Translations under genes and position numbers: made by a program
Shown here: positions 29,783-39,052 of the stretch, one piece after another
How positions within the stretch are numbered: the stretch's first letter is position 1
How the letters are laid out: each line of letters opens with the position of its first letter
The notes under the pieces: model-generated
What the model was told of the DNA's origin: nothing
The model's database searches: none
What the model saw: the letters and a program-made list of their open reading frames with translations, nothing else
Assembly (NCBI GenBank): GCA_947176755.1
Contig: CAMWRW010000005.1
Location: forward strand, 1-64,000
From: an uncultured Porphyromonadaceae bacterium
Lineage (GTDB): Bacteria > Bacteroidota > Bacteroidia > Bacteroidales > Muribaculaceae
Direction: 5' to 3'
Length of the DNA stretch: 64,000 bases

Positions 29783-31483
29783 TCACTTGAGCTTTGCCTT
29801 TAGAAGCGGAATAATTAGTGCATCTGTCCCTTTGATGTAAAATTCGCTCTCTCCATCGCGCTCCGTTGAAAAGGTGTGTTCCTTATTCCAGAGTAAATCT
29901 TTGGCTGTCTGAGTCTCAACTGCCAAGCCGGCCATATTGAAGGCCATGTCTGGAATTCTCACTCTTACTTTTGCCGCCTCGCTGTCAAAGTTGGCAATTA
30001 TCAAATAGGCCTCGCTGGCAGTATAGCGCAGGAAGGCAAATTGACGGTGAGGATTGAAGCCGGGATTCTGCAAATTGACATACATCAGGTCGAAAAACTC
30101 CCCTTCCCTTATCGCATCGCATGAGTTGCAAAGAGTGAGAACTCGCTTATAGAGATTGCGCAGCCACTTTTCATGAGAAGTGAGTAAGGCGGTGTTGCAC
30201 CGACCGTTGTTGTACCATCGACGTATCGTATCGTAGCTCCAGTAATCGAAAATGGTCGATCTGTTATTGTCTCCCGCGAAACCCTCATTGTCATGCGCCA
30301 TCTCTCCCAGTTCCTGGCCGTAATAAATCATAAAGGGCCCTCGACCTATCATTGCACTGACCACAAGCGACGGAACAACCCTCGATGGATCATCCGCATA
30401 TTCTCTGGATGCAAAACGAACCTCATCATGATTCTCAAGGAAATTAAGCATTGAGTCTCCGATACCGTCTACTGTCTGCCAACATCCCGTGAGCTGGGCC
30501 GCCGACCAATTATATTTCTCTATCCCGACGAGCGTGTCGTAAAGATTAACTTTGTCGTATAGATAATCAAAATGACAATAATCAATAAACGGACGATAAA
30601 GCCCAACATCATAGATTTCACCAATAAAAATAACATTGGGGAAATCCTTTTTCACCTGAGGAATCGCCCAATGCCAGAATTCCATCGGCACCATAAACAC
30701 CATGTCGCATCTGAAACCGTCGACTCCTTTGGCCGCCCAAAATCTCAGAATATGAAGCATCTTGAGCCAAGTGTCGGGCGCAGGATTATAATCGCGCGTA
30801 TGAAGTCCGGGGTCATAGCCATAATTCAGTTTGACGGCTTCATACCAGTCGTTACGCCCGCAAAAAGCTGTGAAACAATCATTCCCCGTCGCTTTCGCAG
30901 GAAATTCAGTGTAGGGAGTCCCCTCGGCATCAAGCGGAAACTCGGGTGAAAATTGTTGGTTGGTGATATAGTAATAATTATTGTCGCGGGCGAAGAACTT
31001 CGTAATGTCGTCGTTATCTCCGAAATCACGGATTCCTTCCGGCGCGGAATCTGAATGGTAACAGCGTGCAGTGTGGTTGGGAACGAAATCTATGATCAGC
31101 TTCAAACCGCAACCATGAACTCTTCTGACACATTCTTCAAATTCTGCCATTCGCGCCTTTACGTCTACGGCAATGGAGGGTGCGATATCATAATAGTCCT
31201 TAATTGCATAAGGCGAGCCCGCTTCCCCTTTTACGATATTGGGATTGTCTGGGGGAATCCCGGCTTCCGGGTAGGCGGTTTTGGTTGCCATTTCCAACAC
31301 ACCGGTCAGCCAGAGACAGTTTACGCCAAGAGAAGAGAGCGATTTCAATAGTGTCGGGGTAATATCTCGGAGTTTTCCGCTTCCGTTTTGCTCAAGGGTT
31401 CCACCGGGCACGCAGTTCTCGTTAGTATTGGTCAGAATGCGTGGAAATGCCTGGTAGATTATGAGTTTCTCATTTTGTGCCAT
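29783..31483 (-). CDS. GH13 alpha-amylase family protein (no obvious signal peptide)
   Basis: KLIIDFVPNHT, GFRCDMVFMVP, IFIGEIYD, LENHDEVR carry the GH13 conserved regions. Confidence 0.95.
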   Translation of the reverse strand: MAQNEKLIIYQAFPRILTNTNENCVPGGTLEQNGSGKLRDITPTLLKSLSSLGVNCLWLTGVLEMATKTAYPEAGIPPDNPNIVKGEAGSPYAIKDYYDIAPSIAVDVKARMAEFEECVRRVHGCGLKLIIDFVPNHTARCYHSDSAPEGIRDFGDNDDITKFFARDNNYYYITNQQFSPEFPLDAEGTPYTEFPAKATGNDCFTAFCGRNDWYEAVKLNYGYDPGLHTRDYNPAPDTWLKMLHILRFWAAKGVDGFRCDMVFMVPMEFWHWAIPQVKKDFPNVIFIGEIYDVGLYRPFIDYCHFDYLYDKVNLYDTLVGIEKYNWSAAQLTGCWQTVDGIGDSMLNFLENHDEVRFASREYADDPSRVVPSLVVSAMIGRGPFMIYYGQELGEMAHDNEGFAGDNNRSTIFDYWSYDTIRRWYNNGRCNTALLTSHEKWLRNLYKRVLTLCNSCDAIREGEFFDLMYVNLQNPGFNPHRQFAFLRYTASEAYLIIANFDSEAAKVRVRIPDMAFNMAGLAVETQTAKDLLWNKEHTFSTERDGESEFYIKGTDALIIPLLKAKLK

Positions 31484-31518
31484 TAATCTTAGTATATGAT
31501 AATTATTTTGCTTCAGAT

Positions 31519-32349
31519 TTATTTTTTGAGATTTTTCAATGTTTCGGCTGCAGCCTCGTATCCGTAGCGAATATTGCGGTCAAGACTCGCGAGATCAAAG
31601 ACATTACTTTGTTCGAGAGCCCTCGGAATCACCACATAATCACACAGATTCATATCTGCCACCACATTTGCTTTCATTCCAAGAGAAAACGCGCGTAGAG
31701 CAATGTCTACGATGGAATCTTTATATTTGTAGGTTCGGTCTAAAGGAGAGCAGTTGCAACCGATAAGTGTTGTGCAGTAGTTCCGTATGGCCCACGCCGG
31801 AAGATTATGCATAACTCCACCGTCGACATAGTAGTAGGAACCGATTTTCCAAGGCTTGAAAATCACCGGCATACTGCAAGAAGCCATCACTCGCGGCACA
31901 ATCTCTCCCTTGCACCATCCAACTTGAGTTCCGCGAGTGAGATTAGTGGCACATACCACAGTTGGAATTTGCAACTCTTCAAGATTTTTCACCGGCAGCC
32001 AACTTTCAAGAAGTTTGGCAAACCGATCAAGTTTGAAGAAACCATCTTTAGGCACGGTCCATTCCCGAAAATCATTTAAATTTCTCGACTCCACGAAACA
32101 CTCCCTAATTTCCGCCGGTGTCAGGCCGGCGGCGTAAAGGACGGCGGCAACTGAGCCTGCGGAAACTCCCGAAAGCACGGTCGGACGGATTCCAAGGTCA
32201 CGAAGCACCATCATCGTGCCGATATGTGAGAATCCTTTGGCGCCTCCACCTCCGAATGCCACTCCCAAGCTGTCCTGCTTCAGCAAGCCGATACGTTTCA
32301 GCAAACCGTTGATTGTTGCGAGATTATTTTTGATCTGACTTGCTTTCAT
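31519..32349 (-). CDS. Patatin-like phospholipase
   Basis: GVAFGGGGAKGFSHIGTMMVL, SGVSAGSVAAV, DGGVMHNLP. Confidence 0.95.
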   Translation of the reverse strand: MKASQIKNNLATINGLLKRIGLLKQDSLGVAFGGGGAKGFSHIGTMMVLRDLGIRPTVLSGVSAGSVAAVLYAAGLTPAEIRECFVESRNLNDFREWTVPKDGFFKLDRFAKLLESWLPVKNLEELQIPTVVCATNLTRGTQVGWCKGEIVPRVMASCSMPVIFKPWKIGSYYYVDGGVMHNLPAWAIRNYCTTLIGCNCSPLDRTYKYKDSIVDIALRAFSLGMKANVVADMNLCDYVVIPRALEQSNVFDLASLDRNIRYGYEAAAETLKNLKK

Positions 32350-35300
32350 TTTCGTTATCTATTGGGTTATTTCCGACTGAATCAACAAGAGCTGCCTCCG
32401 GTTTCCCGGAATTGGGAGACTTCCTTTTTTTGCGTCTAAGGAATGCTAACATATCATTAAAATCCTTACGGTAAACAATTCCGATGCCCTGAGTGGTCAA
32501 AGCCGAACGAAGATAATAATTTGCATCGTTAAAATGGTTGTAAGCCTTCAGACGCAGTTTCCCATCCTTATTAAGGAGATATTCTATGTCGAAATCTCCG
32601 ACAAACATAGTCTGAGACGTGCTCCTGTCTCTATAACCGAGATTTCCGTTAATCAGCAATCTGTTGTCAAGCAATCGAGACGAGAGAGCAAGGTTAACCT
32701 CCATATCGGAGAAATCGCTTTTATCGGCTTTGAAACTCGGGTTAAGATAGACCTTGTCGGTGAGCTGGCCGACGAGATTTGACAACTGTGATGATAATGT
32801 CGCCGAAGCAACAGAAGCGAGTTCGCCTCCTGACCCGCTTCCGGCATACTCCGGGGTGTAGAAGCGATTGAGAGCAAGAAGATAGAGGACTTGTCGCTGA
32901 AGCATGTCCTCACTTGATATTATACTTCTCACCTTCCTTTCCACTTCTTGTGAAAGCGTCGGAAGATTAATGTCAAACCCTATTTCAGGAGAGGTCAGAG
33001 GACCTGTGACTTCCAGGAGAGCATCCACCGGGACGCTTGTTCTATTAAGGTCCGGATCAGAGGAAAAACTTTTATCAAGGTCTGAAAGACTTGTGTTGAC
33101 CCGATAAGCAGCTTTGATATCCATGACTCCCGCAAGAGGATCGCCCGAAAATGAAATCGAGCTTTCCGGCTCAATTTTAAACCCTCGAAGAATGATATCC
33201 TGCAGGGAGAAATTGTAGAAGCCATTGACAATATTGTAGTTGCCAAAGATATTGAGTTCATCGGACGCGGAAGAATATGTCATGCGAAGCCCACCCTTTC
33301 CTTCAGCCGTGATTTTATCGCCGGCATCAGGATCCATGATTAAAATAACCTTTGCTTCCGGAGTGACTGTTGCATTGAGATCCAGAAGGAATAGATCGGA
33401 TTCAGTTTCGGCCTGAGTGCGATTATTAATGTTTCTGAATATCTCTTCGAGGGAATCTGACGATGAGATACTCTCCGAGATTTCCTCTTTCGCTTTGCTT
33501 CTGTCAGAGAAAGTAAGGAACGCATAGTCGTCGGCGGTCTGAGAATCTTCCAACACAAACGTGAATTCCGAATTTTTATCAGTGGTCATTGCTCCATCCA
33601 AACGGACAATTCCCGGATGACCGATGATTGAGGCCCGACCACTTGCAAATATCTTACCGTACCATACGGGATTGATTTTTTCGTTAGTGTCAAAGCACAG
33701 CAGGCCATTGGCATCGGTCACATCAAATCTGAAATCTGCATCATGGAAATAGTGATGTTTTACATATCCGCTGATCTTGCCGGTATTGCCATACTTATCC
33801 TTTGCCAGCAATCCCGGAATGCGGATTAAGCCGGGTCGCATTATGATACTGTCGGTCGCTGTATACGTCACGTTCGTGAAATCGACTTTCATTGATACTT
33901 CATCCGCGAACACGTCACCGATAAGGTCAACGTCCTTAAACGACCCATAAAGTTTAAGTTTCCCCGATGCGCGACCTTCCACTTCAGATGTAAAAGCTTT
34001 CAGGAAAGGTTGAATAAGGGCTGCATTGACCTTATTCGCATCGAAATCAAATGATAGCGAATCTCTTGTGACATAGACACCGCCGTGAACCGTAGCACCG
34101 GTTTTGTCATCTTTTCTTATATCAGCATCTATCCCGACCATTTTTTCCACATTATCCCATCTCCCAAGCAACTTTCCGTCGCCAAGAACCGCGTTGTTAT
34201 AGCTAAGATTCTTAACAGTCAGACCCTCGGTCTTTGCAGAGAAGTCTTTTCCGAGGAGACCCGATGCCATGGCCCTTCCGGTGGCCAGTCCTCCAAAGGT
34301 GACGTAATTTATATTCAGAAGATCAAAAATATACTTCAGGTCGACCGAAGTGAGGTTTGCTGTCACGATATCCATCGGATCCTTACCGGCAATTCCTGAA
34401 ATGCTGACCGACTGCAAACCGTTTCCGATCAGTAGCGGAGCAATCTCAATTCGACCGTCATTCATGACTATGTTGCTTTCGCCTATGGTCCAAGTTTTCC
34501 CTCCAAGCGTGAACTGTGAATGCTCAATATTTATTTCAGTCACCTTATTACCGCTCAACAATCTGTCGTGTTGACTTACAGAAAGGTTCAGTGCGCCTTG
34601 GGTGTCGAGAACTGTTCCTTCATTCGTACATGCTGCCGGATTTGACCTCCAGCCAAATGTCGCCCTCAACATATCTGGCTTTCCCGAGGCCAGAATGTCA
34701 AGCGTCATGTCATCGTTTTTGGCCGGAACAATGGTCGTTACTTTTGCACTGATTCCTGAGACTTCATCATAGGAGGCATGTAACGAAGTGCCACGAATAA
34801 GTTTGTTTTTCCCCTGAAGAATATATGGGGCTTCAAGGGAGAGATTACCCGTGAGGGTTTTGCCGACAAAACGTCCCTCAATATTAACATCGCGTAGAGG
34901 ACGAACAGGGAGTTTAAAAAATGAATAAATCGCGTCATCAGGCAGCAATCGGAGGGATATTTCAGCAGCAGCCTTTTCATATTCCTTTATATTTTTCGGG
35001 AAATAGCAACCTCTTACCGACCCCTGCAACACGTCGGAGTCTATATTCAACACTCGGCCGACCGACCCGCAAGGCACTGAATCCGCCGACCCGAAAATAT
35101 CCCCGACGTAGGCATCCTCTAAAGTAACGGACAGGTGATTAAGTTTCAAGAACTCTGCGTATGTCGAATTATCCGCAAAGAGAAGGTTTTCAATATTGAC
35201 AGCCCCCGTAGCCTCTTGTAAGGAAGGTCCGCTAATCGAAATGGCAATGTTGCCTGAGAGAGATTTCCCGGGATATTGTCCGAGAATGCCAAAGCGAGCC

Positions 35301-36970
35301 GGGATTATACGGGAAATCCGGAGGTCGGAAGTCAAGGCAAAACCGGCCGCCTCAATTGAACCTTCAGCACCCACGGCAAAATTTGCTATCTCATCACGCA
35401 CACCTACGGCAAGCGTCACATCAGGGCCGGATTTAAGCATTTTTGCCGTAATACTGTCAATCCGAGTTCCTCGAAAATCAAGATAATCAAGCGTCGCATC
35501 AACTTCTCCTCCTATGGAGGCCCATTGGCCGGCTGCTTCACACTTGATTTTCCCGGACACCTGACCTAATTCAGACAGTCCCGGGAATTTATTAAGTTGA
35601 AACTCATCAAACATTATTTCCGCGCTTCCTGAAATCCCCTCTTTACTCCAGTCGGAGGCCTCCGCATCAATCGAAAGTCCGCCCAACTGCGTAAGGAGAT
35701 TCATCTCGATATCCCCCTGCCGTTTATCTGGGAAAACGCTCCCCGACAGAGTCAAGTCCGCGTACCCGACCGGATCAATCCAGGCTTTTGCATTGGAATC
35801 GATTGGAATAAGATTCAGAACATACCTGATCCAATCATCGGAAGCCTTCAGATTTAAGTCCTTAACAGAGAGAAGTGTTTCCTCTCGAACCTTCAATGAG
35901 GAAGCTGAACCCGAAAGCTCAAATGAGAATCTGTTATCACCGGTCGATAAATTCAGTTTCACATCTTGCAGATTATTTATATTTCCGACAGCCTCTCCCT
36001 TCAGATAGAGCGTTTCAGAAAGATGTGAAAGTGGAGAATAGAAACATGCAAGATCCTGTGGATTTATATGCGAGTTCGTTATCGAAAGTTGATGTCGCCC
36101 TTTTTCAAGCGCCTTCATCAGATTCGGCAAACCATCATAGCTCATATTGAAATCCTCGATATGAATCAAAGAACCGGGAAGACGAATCTCGAATTTATTT
36201 ACCGATAATTCAGAGTCGGAAATTCCTGTCAACAAAGTCAAGGAAGATAGATTGAAGCCACTGTTCTCGCTAAGGGAGAGACGACGGATGTCAATCTCAA
36301 AATCGTTATTTTTCAACACCGGCATTGCAACATCGGCCTTAAGATCAGATATAGCAATGTGATTGGGGTCGAATCCACCATCATTTTTATAAGGCTTCCA
36401 ACGACGGTCGAAACTTGCTTTTGACTTCCTTATGACAATATTTCTCAGAGTAAGATCAAATTGAGTCGGAGGTTTATTTTTATCTTTTGAGGAGAGGGCA
36501 TCAATTAAGAATTGAATGTTAAGAGGACCATCTTTCTCCGATTGATATATTCTCGCATCAAGCTCAATAAGTTCTCCATAAGTGATCTCAATTTTTCTGT
36601 CGGAAATCAACGACCAAAGAGAGATGCCCGCACCCAGGCGACCGATAGAGAGACATGGAGTGTCTGCAGAATCGAGGATAAGAACGTCAGAGAGCATTAC
36701 CTCATTGAAAGGGACAATGCTGACTTTCCCTATGGAAACCGGGACACCGAGCAGATTGGAAAGTTCCTTAGTTGCTTTTTCTTTAATTACGTTCTGAACA
36801 GGAGGGATTGACAGCGCTATATAAAGAAAGACGAGGAGACCTACAGCCACGAGTACAGTGGTAAACAACAGAGATCTCGCCACGCGGTAAGTATGTCTGA
36901 CAATCTTATTCACGACTACAAAATTAAGAAAAAAAAGCCTATATCGAAAGATTATAATAAAATTAGCCAA
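32324..36970 (-). CDS. Translocation/assembly module TamB-like protein (DUF490)
   Basis: 1548 aa; N-terminal TM, long beta-rich repeats, C-terminal QVLYLLALNRFY..LTDKVYLNPSF..VNLALSSRLLDNRLLINGNLGY.. GIGIVYRKDFN. N-terminal start uncertain. Confidence 0.9.
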   Translation of the reverse strand: MANFIIIFRYRLFFLNFVVVNKIVRHTYRVARSLLFTTVLVAVGLLVFLYIALSIPPVQNVIKEKATKELSNLLGVPVSIGKVSIVPFNEVMLSDVLILDSADTPCLSIGRLGAGISLWSLISDRKIEITYGELIELDARIYQSEKDGPLNIQFLIDALSSKDKNKPPTQFDLTLRNIVIRKSKASFDRRWKPYKNDGGFDPNHIAISDLKADVAMPVLKNNDFEIDIRRLSLSENSGFNLSSLTLLTGISDSELSVNKFEIRLPGSLIHIEDFNMSYDGLPNLMKALEKGRHQLSITNSHINPQDLACFYSPLSHLSETLYLKGEAVGNINNLQDVKLNLSTGDNRFSFELSGSASSLKVREETLLSVKDLNLKASDDWIRYVLNLIPIDSNAKAWIDPVGYADLTLSGSVFPDKRQGDIEMNLLTQLGGLSIDAEASDWSKEGISGSAEIMFDEFQLNKFPGLSELGQVSGKIKCEAAGQWASIGGEVDATLDYLDFRGTRIDSITAKMLKSGPDVTLAVGVRDEIANFAVGAEGSIEAAGFALTSDLRISRIIPARFGILGQYPGKSLSGNIAISISGPSLQEATGAVNIENLLFADNSTYAEFLKLNHLSVTLEDAYVGDIFGSADSVPCGSVGRVLNIDSDVLQGSVRGCYFPKNIKEYEKAAAEISLRLLPDDAIYSFFKLPVRPLRDVNIEGRFVGKTLTGNLSLEAPYILQGKNKLIRGTSLHASYDEVSGISAKVTTIVPAKNDDMTLDILASGKPDMLRATFGWRSNPAACTNEGTVLDTQGALNLSVSQHDRLLSGNKVTEINIEHSQFTLGGKTWTIGESNIVMNDGRIEIAPLLIGNGLQSVSISGIAGKDPMDIVTANLTSVDLKYIFDLLNINYVTFGGLATGRAMASGLLGKDFSAKTEGLTVKNLSYNNAVLGDGKLLGRWDNVEKMVGIDADIRKDDKTGATVHGGVYVTRDSLSFDFDANKVNAALIQPFLKAFTSEVEGRASGKLKLYGSFKDVDLIGDVFADEVSMKVDFTNVTYTATDSIIMRPGLIRIPGLLAKDKYGNTGKISGYVKHHYFHDADFRFDVTDANGLLCFDTNEKINPVWYGKIFASGRASIIGHPGIVRLDGAMTTDKNSEFTFVLEDSQTADDYAFLTFSDRSKAKEEISESISSSDSLEEIFRNINNRTQAETESDLFLLDLNATVTPEAKVILIMDPDAGDKITAEGKGGLRMTYSSASDELNIFGNYNIVNGFYNFSLQDIILRGFKIEPESSISFSGDPLAGVMDIKAAYRVNTSLSDLDKSFSSDPDLNRTSVPVDALLEVTGPLTSPEIGFDINLPTLSQEVERKVRSIISSEDMLQRQVLYLLALNRFYTPEYAGSGSGGELASVASATLSSQLSNLVGQLTDKVYLNPSFKADKSDFSDMEVNLALSSRLLDNRLLINGNLGYRDRSTSQTMFVGDFDIEYLLNKDGKLRLKAYNHFNDANYYLRSALTTQGIGIVYRKDFNDMLAFLRRKKRKSPNSGKPEAALVDSVGNNPIDNENESKSDQK

Positions 36971-37296
36971 AAGTATCTTACTTATAAACTACGGGGCGAA
37001 CTGTATGATTCGACTTCGGTCACGCTGAAATCTCGCAACGCCATCAGAAGAATTCAAAATTTTATCTACGTACCCAAGAAATAAATGCGACAAATGACTT
37101 TCCACCCATACTGAAATATAGCTTATAATCGTTTGAATTTAACAGACCTTAACGCAACTAAAGAGCTTGAAAAACCGTTAAACATATAACTGCTCCGAAG
37201 TCCTGTCAAGCCATTATATAAGTCAAGATGTAGAGAAGGACTTCGCCCCGGTAACCATAGAGAATTGATAAGAATAATATATAAATTTAGTTAAAA

Positions 37297-37330
37297 TTGG
37301 TCCCAGATATTAAAAAAATTACTATATTTG
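37297..37330 (+). promoter_or_regulatory. Promoter of the rpoD-like gene
   Basis: TTGG (37297-37300)-N22-TATATTTG (37323-37330), implying a short leader of about 16 nt to the ATG at 37353. Confidence 0.6.
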
Positions 37331-37352
37331 CGACAATTTTTTGAAGTTACTT

Positions 37353-38213
37353 ATGAGACAACTTAAGATTACTAAATCTATTACCAACCGCGAAAGCGCA
37401 TCTCTCGACAAATACCTGCAGGAAATTGGTCGCGAGGAGTTAATCTCCGTTCAGGAGGAAGTAGAACTCGCTCAGCGAATTAAGAAAGGAGATAAAGCAG
37501 CGCTCGAAAAACTGACAAAAGCAAATTTGCGTTTCGTGGTGTCGGTTGCCAAACAGTATCAGAACCAGGGCTTGAGTCTCCCCGACTTGATAAATGAGGG
37601 AAACCTGGGTCTTATTCGCGCGGCTCAGAAGTTTGATGAGACCCGTGGCTTCAAATTCATTTCTTATGCAGTGTGGTGGATTCGTCAGTCGATTCTACAA
37701 GCGTTGGCTGAACAGAGCCGCATAGTGCGACTACCTCTCAATCAAGTAGGTTCGCTTAACAAGATCACCAAGGAGATGTCGCGCTTCGAACAGGAGAACG
37801 AGCGCCGTCCGTCAACCGAGGAACTTGCAGCGCGACTTGATATGGATGTTTCCAAAGTTAGCGATACGCTCCAGGTTTCCGGACGTCATATTTCTGTTGA
37901 TGCTCCTTTTGTGGAAGGCGAAGATAATTCCCTTCTTGACGTCCTTTCTAACGATGACAGCCCTATGGCCGATGCAAGCTTGAATCGTGAGTCCCTGTCA
38001 AAGGAAGTTGACCGCGCTCTAAAGCAGCTCGTTGATCGAGAAAGAGATATTCTCAAGATGTTCTTTGGTATCGGATGTCAGGAAATGACGCTCGAAGAGA
38101 TCGGTGAGAAATTCGATCTTACGCGTGAACGCGTGCGTCAGATTAAAGAAAAGGCTATCCGTCGTCTAAAAGGACAGAAGAGCCGTTTGCTCAAGAGCTA
38201 TCTCGGCGAGTGA
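37353..38213 (+). CDS. rpoD: Primary-type sigma-70 factor (RpoD/SigA)
   Basis: [88 protein letters not shown]; region 4 [25 protein letters not shown]. Confidence 0.96.
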   Translation: MRQLKITKSITNRESASLDKYLQEIGREELISVQEEVELAQRIKKGDKAALEKLTKANLRFVVSVAKQYQNQGLSLPDLINEGNLGLIRAAQKFDETRGFKFISYAVWWIRQSILQALAEQSRIVRLPLNQVGSLNKITKEMSRFEQENERRPSTEELAARLDMDVSKVSDTLQVSGRHISVDAPFVEGEDNSLLDVLSNDDSPMADASLNRESLSKEVDRALKQLVDRERDILKMFFGIGCQEMTLEEIGEKFDLTRERVRQIKEKAIRRLKGQKSRLLKSYLGE

Positions 38214-38302
38214 GCCACCACTCCATAGTCTGAATAAAATATTCGGACTAATCCCCGAACTGACTTATGCCACATTTAACTCAAATTTGTAGCAATAACC
38301 CC

Positions 38303-39013
38303 ATGGCTCAGCGCCTGAAAAGACGCTTTGCCCTGGGGTTATTGCTTTTATTCACTCCATTAGCCGGAACAATAGCCGAATGGAATGATTATTCAGGAAG
38401 GGCTGAGGCAAAGGAAGTCATAATTAAAGTCGCTAACAGTATGGCTGTTAGCGACAGTGTTATGAATAATTCGAAACAAGAATTTTCCGATCTTCCGCCG
38501 ACAGGATATGAAGAGGAGAGAGAAAGCCTCTTCCCTTCAAAATCCCGCAATCTTGGATTCTCCCATTTCACGTGGGGAGCGGAATTCGGAAGTTCAATTG
38601 ATTGCACGGCCAACAATATGTCGACCTTTGATGTCGATGCGCTAATCGGCTATAAAAATTCGTTCCTGCAACTTCTCGGATTCGGAGCCGGACTTCACCG
38701 ATCAATATATGATGGCACCAACTATGTCCCAATCTATGCGGTGATCAGGACAGATTTCCGAAAAGCTCCCTCTCCTTGCTTCCTACACGTCCAGGGAGGA
38801 TATTCCTTCAACACATTCAAGGACTCTCCTACTTTCGGCGATATATCCGCGGCTGCCGGCCTGGGGGTGAATCTTCACACTTCGAGGGTGGCGCGCAGTT
38901 ATTTAATTCTTGGAGGCGGTTTTCGCTATTTCAACCAACGTCATCGCACCCAGATCAGTCTTAACCGGAGATTTGTGATTATCGCAAAGCTCTCATTTGG
39001 CGTCAACTTCTGA
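38303..39013 (+). CDS. Hypothetical secreted/outer-membrane protein
   Basis: Signal peptide from the internal Met MAQRLKRRFALGLLLLFTPLAGTIA (38303; an upstream ATG at 38267 is possible); beta-rich C-terminus ending KLSFGVNF. Confidence 0.7.
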   Translation: MAQRLKRRFALGLLLLFTPLAGTIAEWNDYSGRAEAKEVIIKVANSMAVSDSVMNNSKQEFSDLPPTGYEEERESLFPSKSRNLGFSHFTWGAEFGSSIDCTANNMSTFDVDALIGYKNSFLQLLGFGAGLHRSIYDGTNYVPIYAVIRTDFRKAPSPCFLHVQGGYSFNTFKDSPTFGDISAAAGLGVNLHTSRVARSYLILGGGFRYFNQRHRTQISLNRRFVIIAKLSFGVNF

Positions 39014-39052
39014 TGCCGGATTAAATGCAAATCAACATAACCCAATAATTAA

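Noticed and set aside
36893-37084. 63-aa plus-strand ORF in the TamB/rpoD spacer
   Set aside because: Overlaps the TamB 5' end on the other strand; basic, low-complexity, no start signals.
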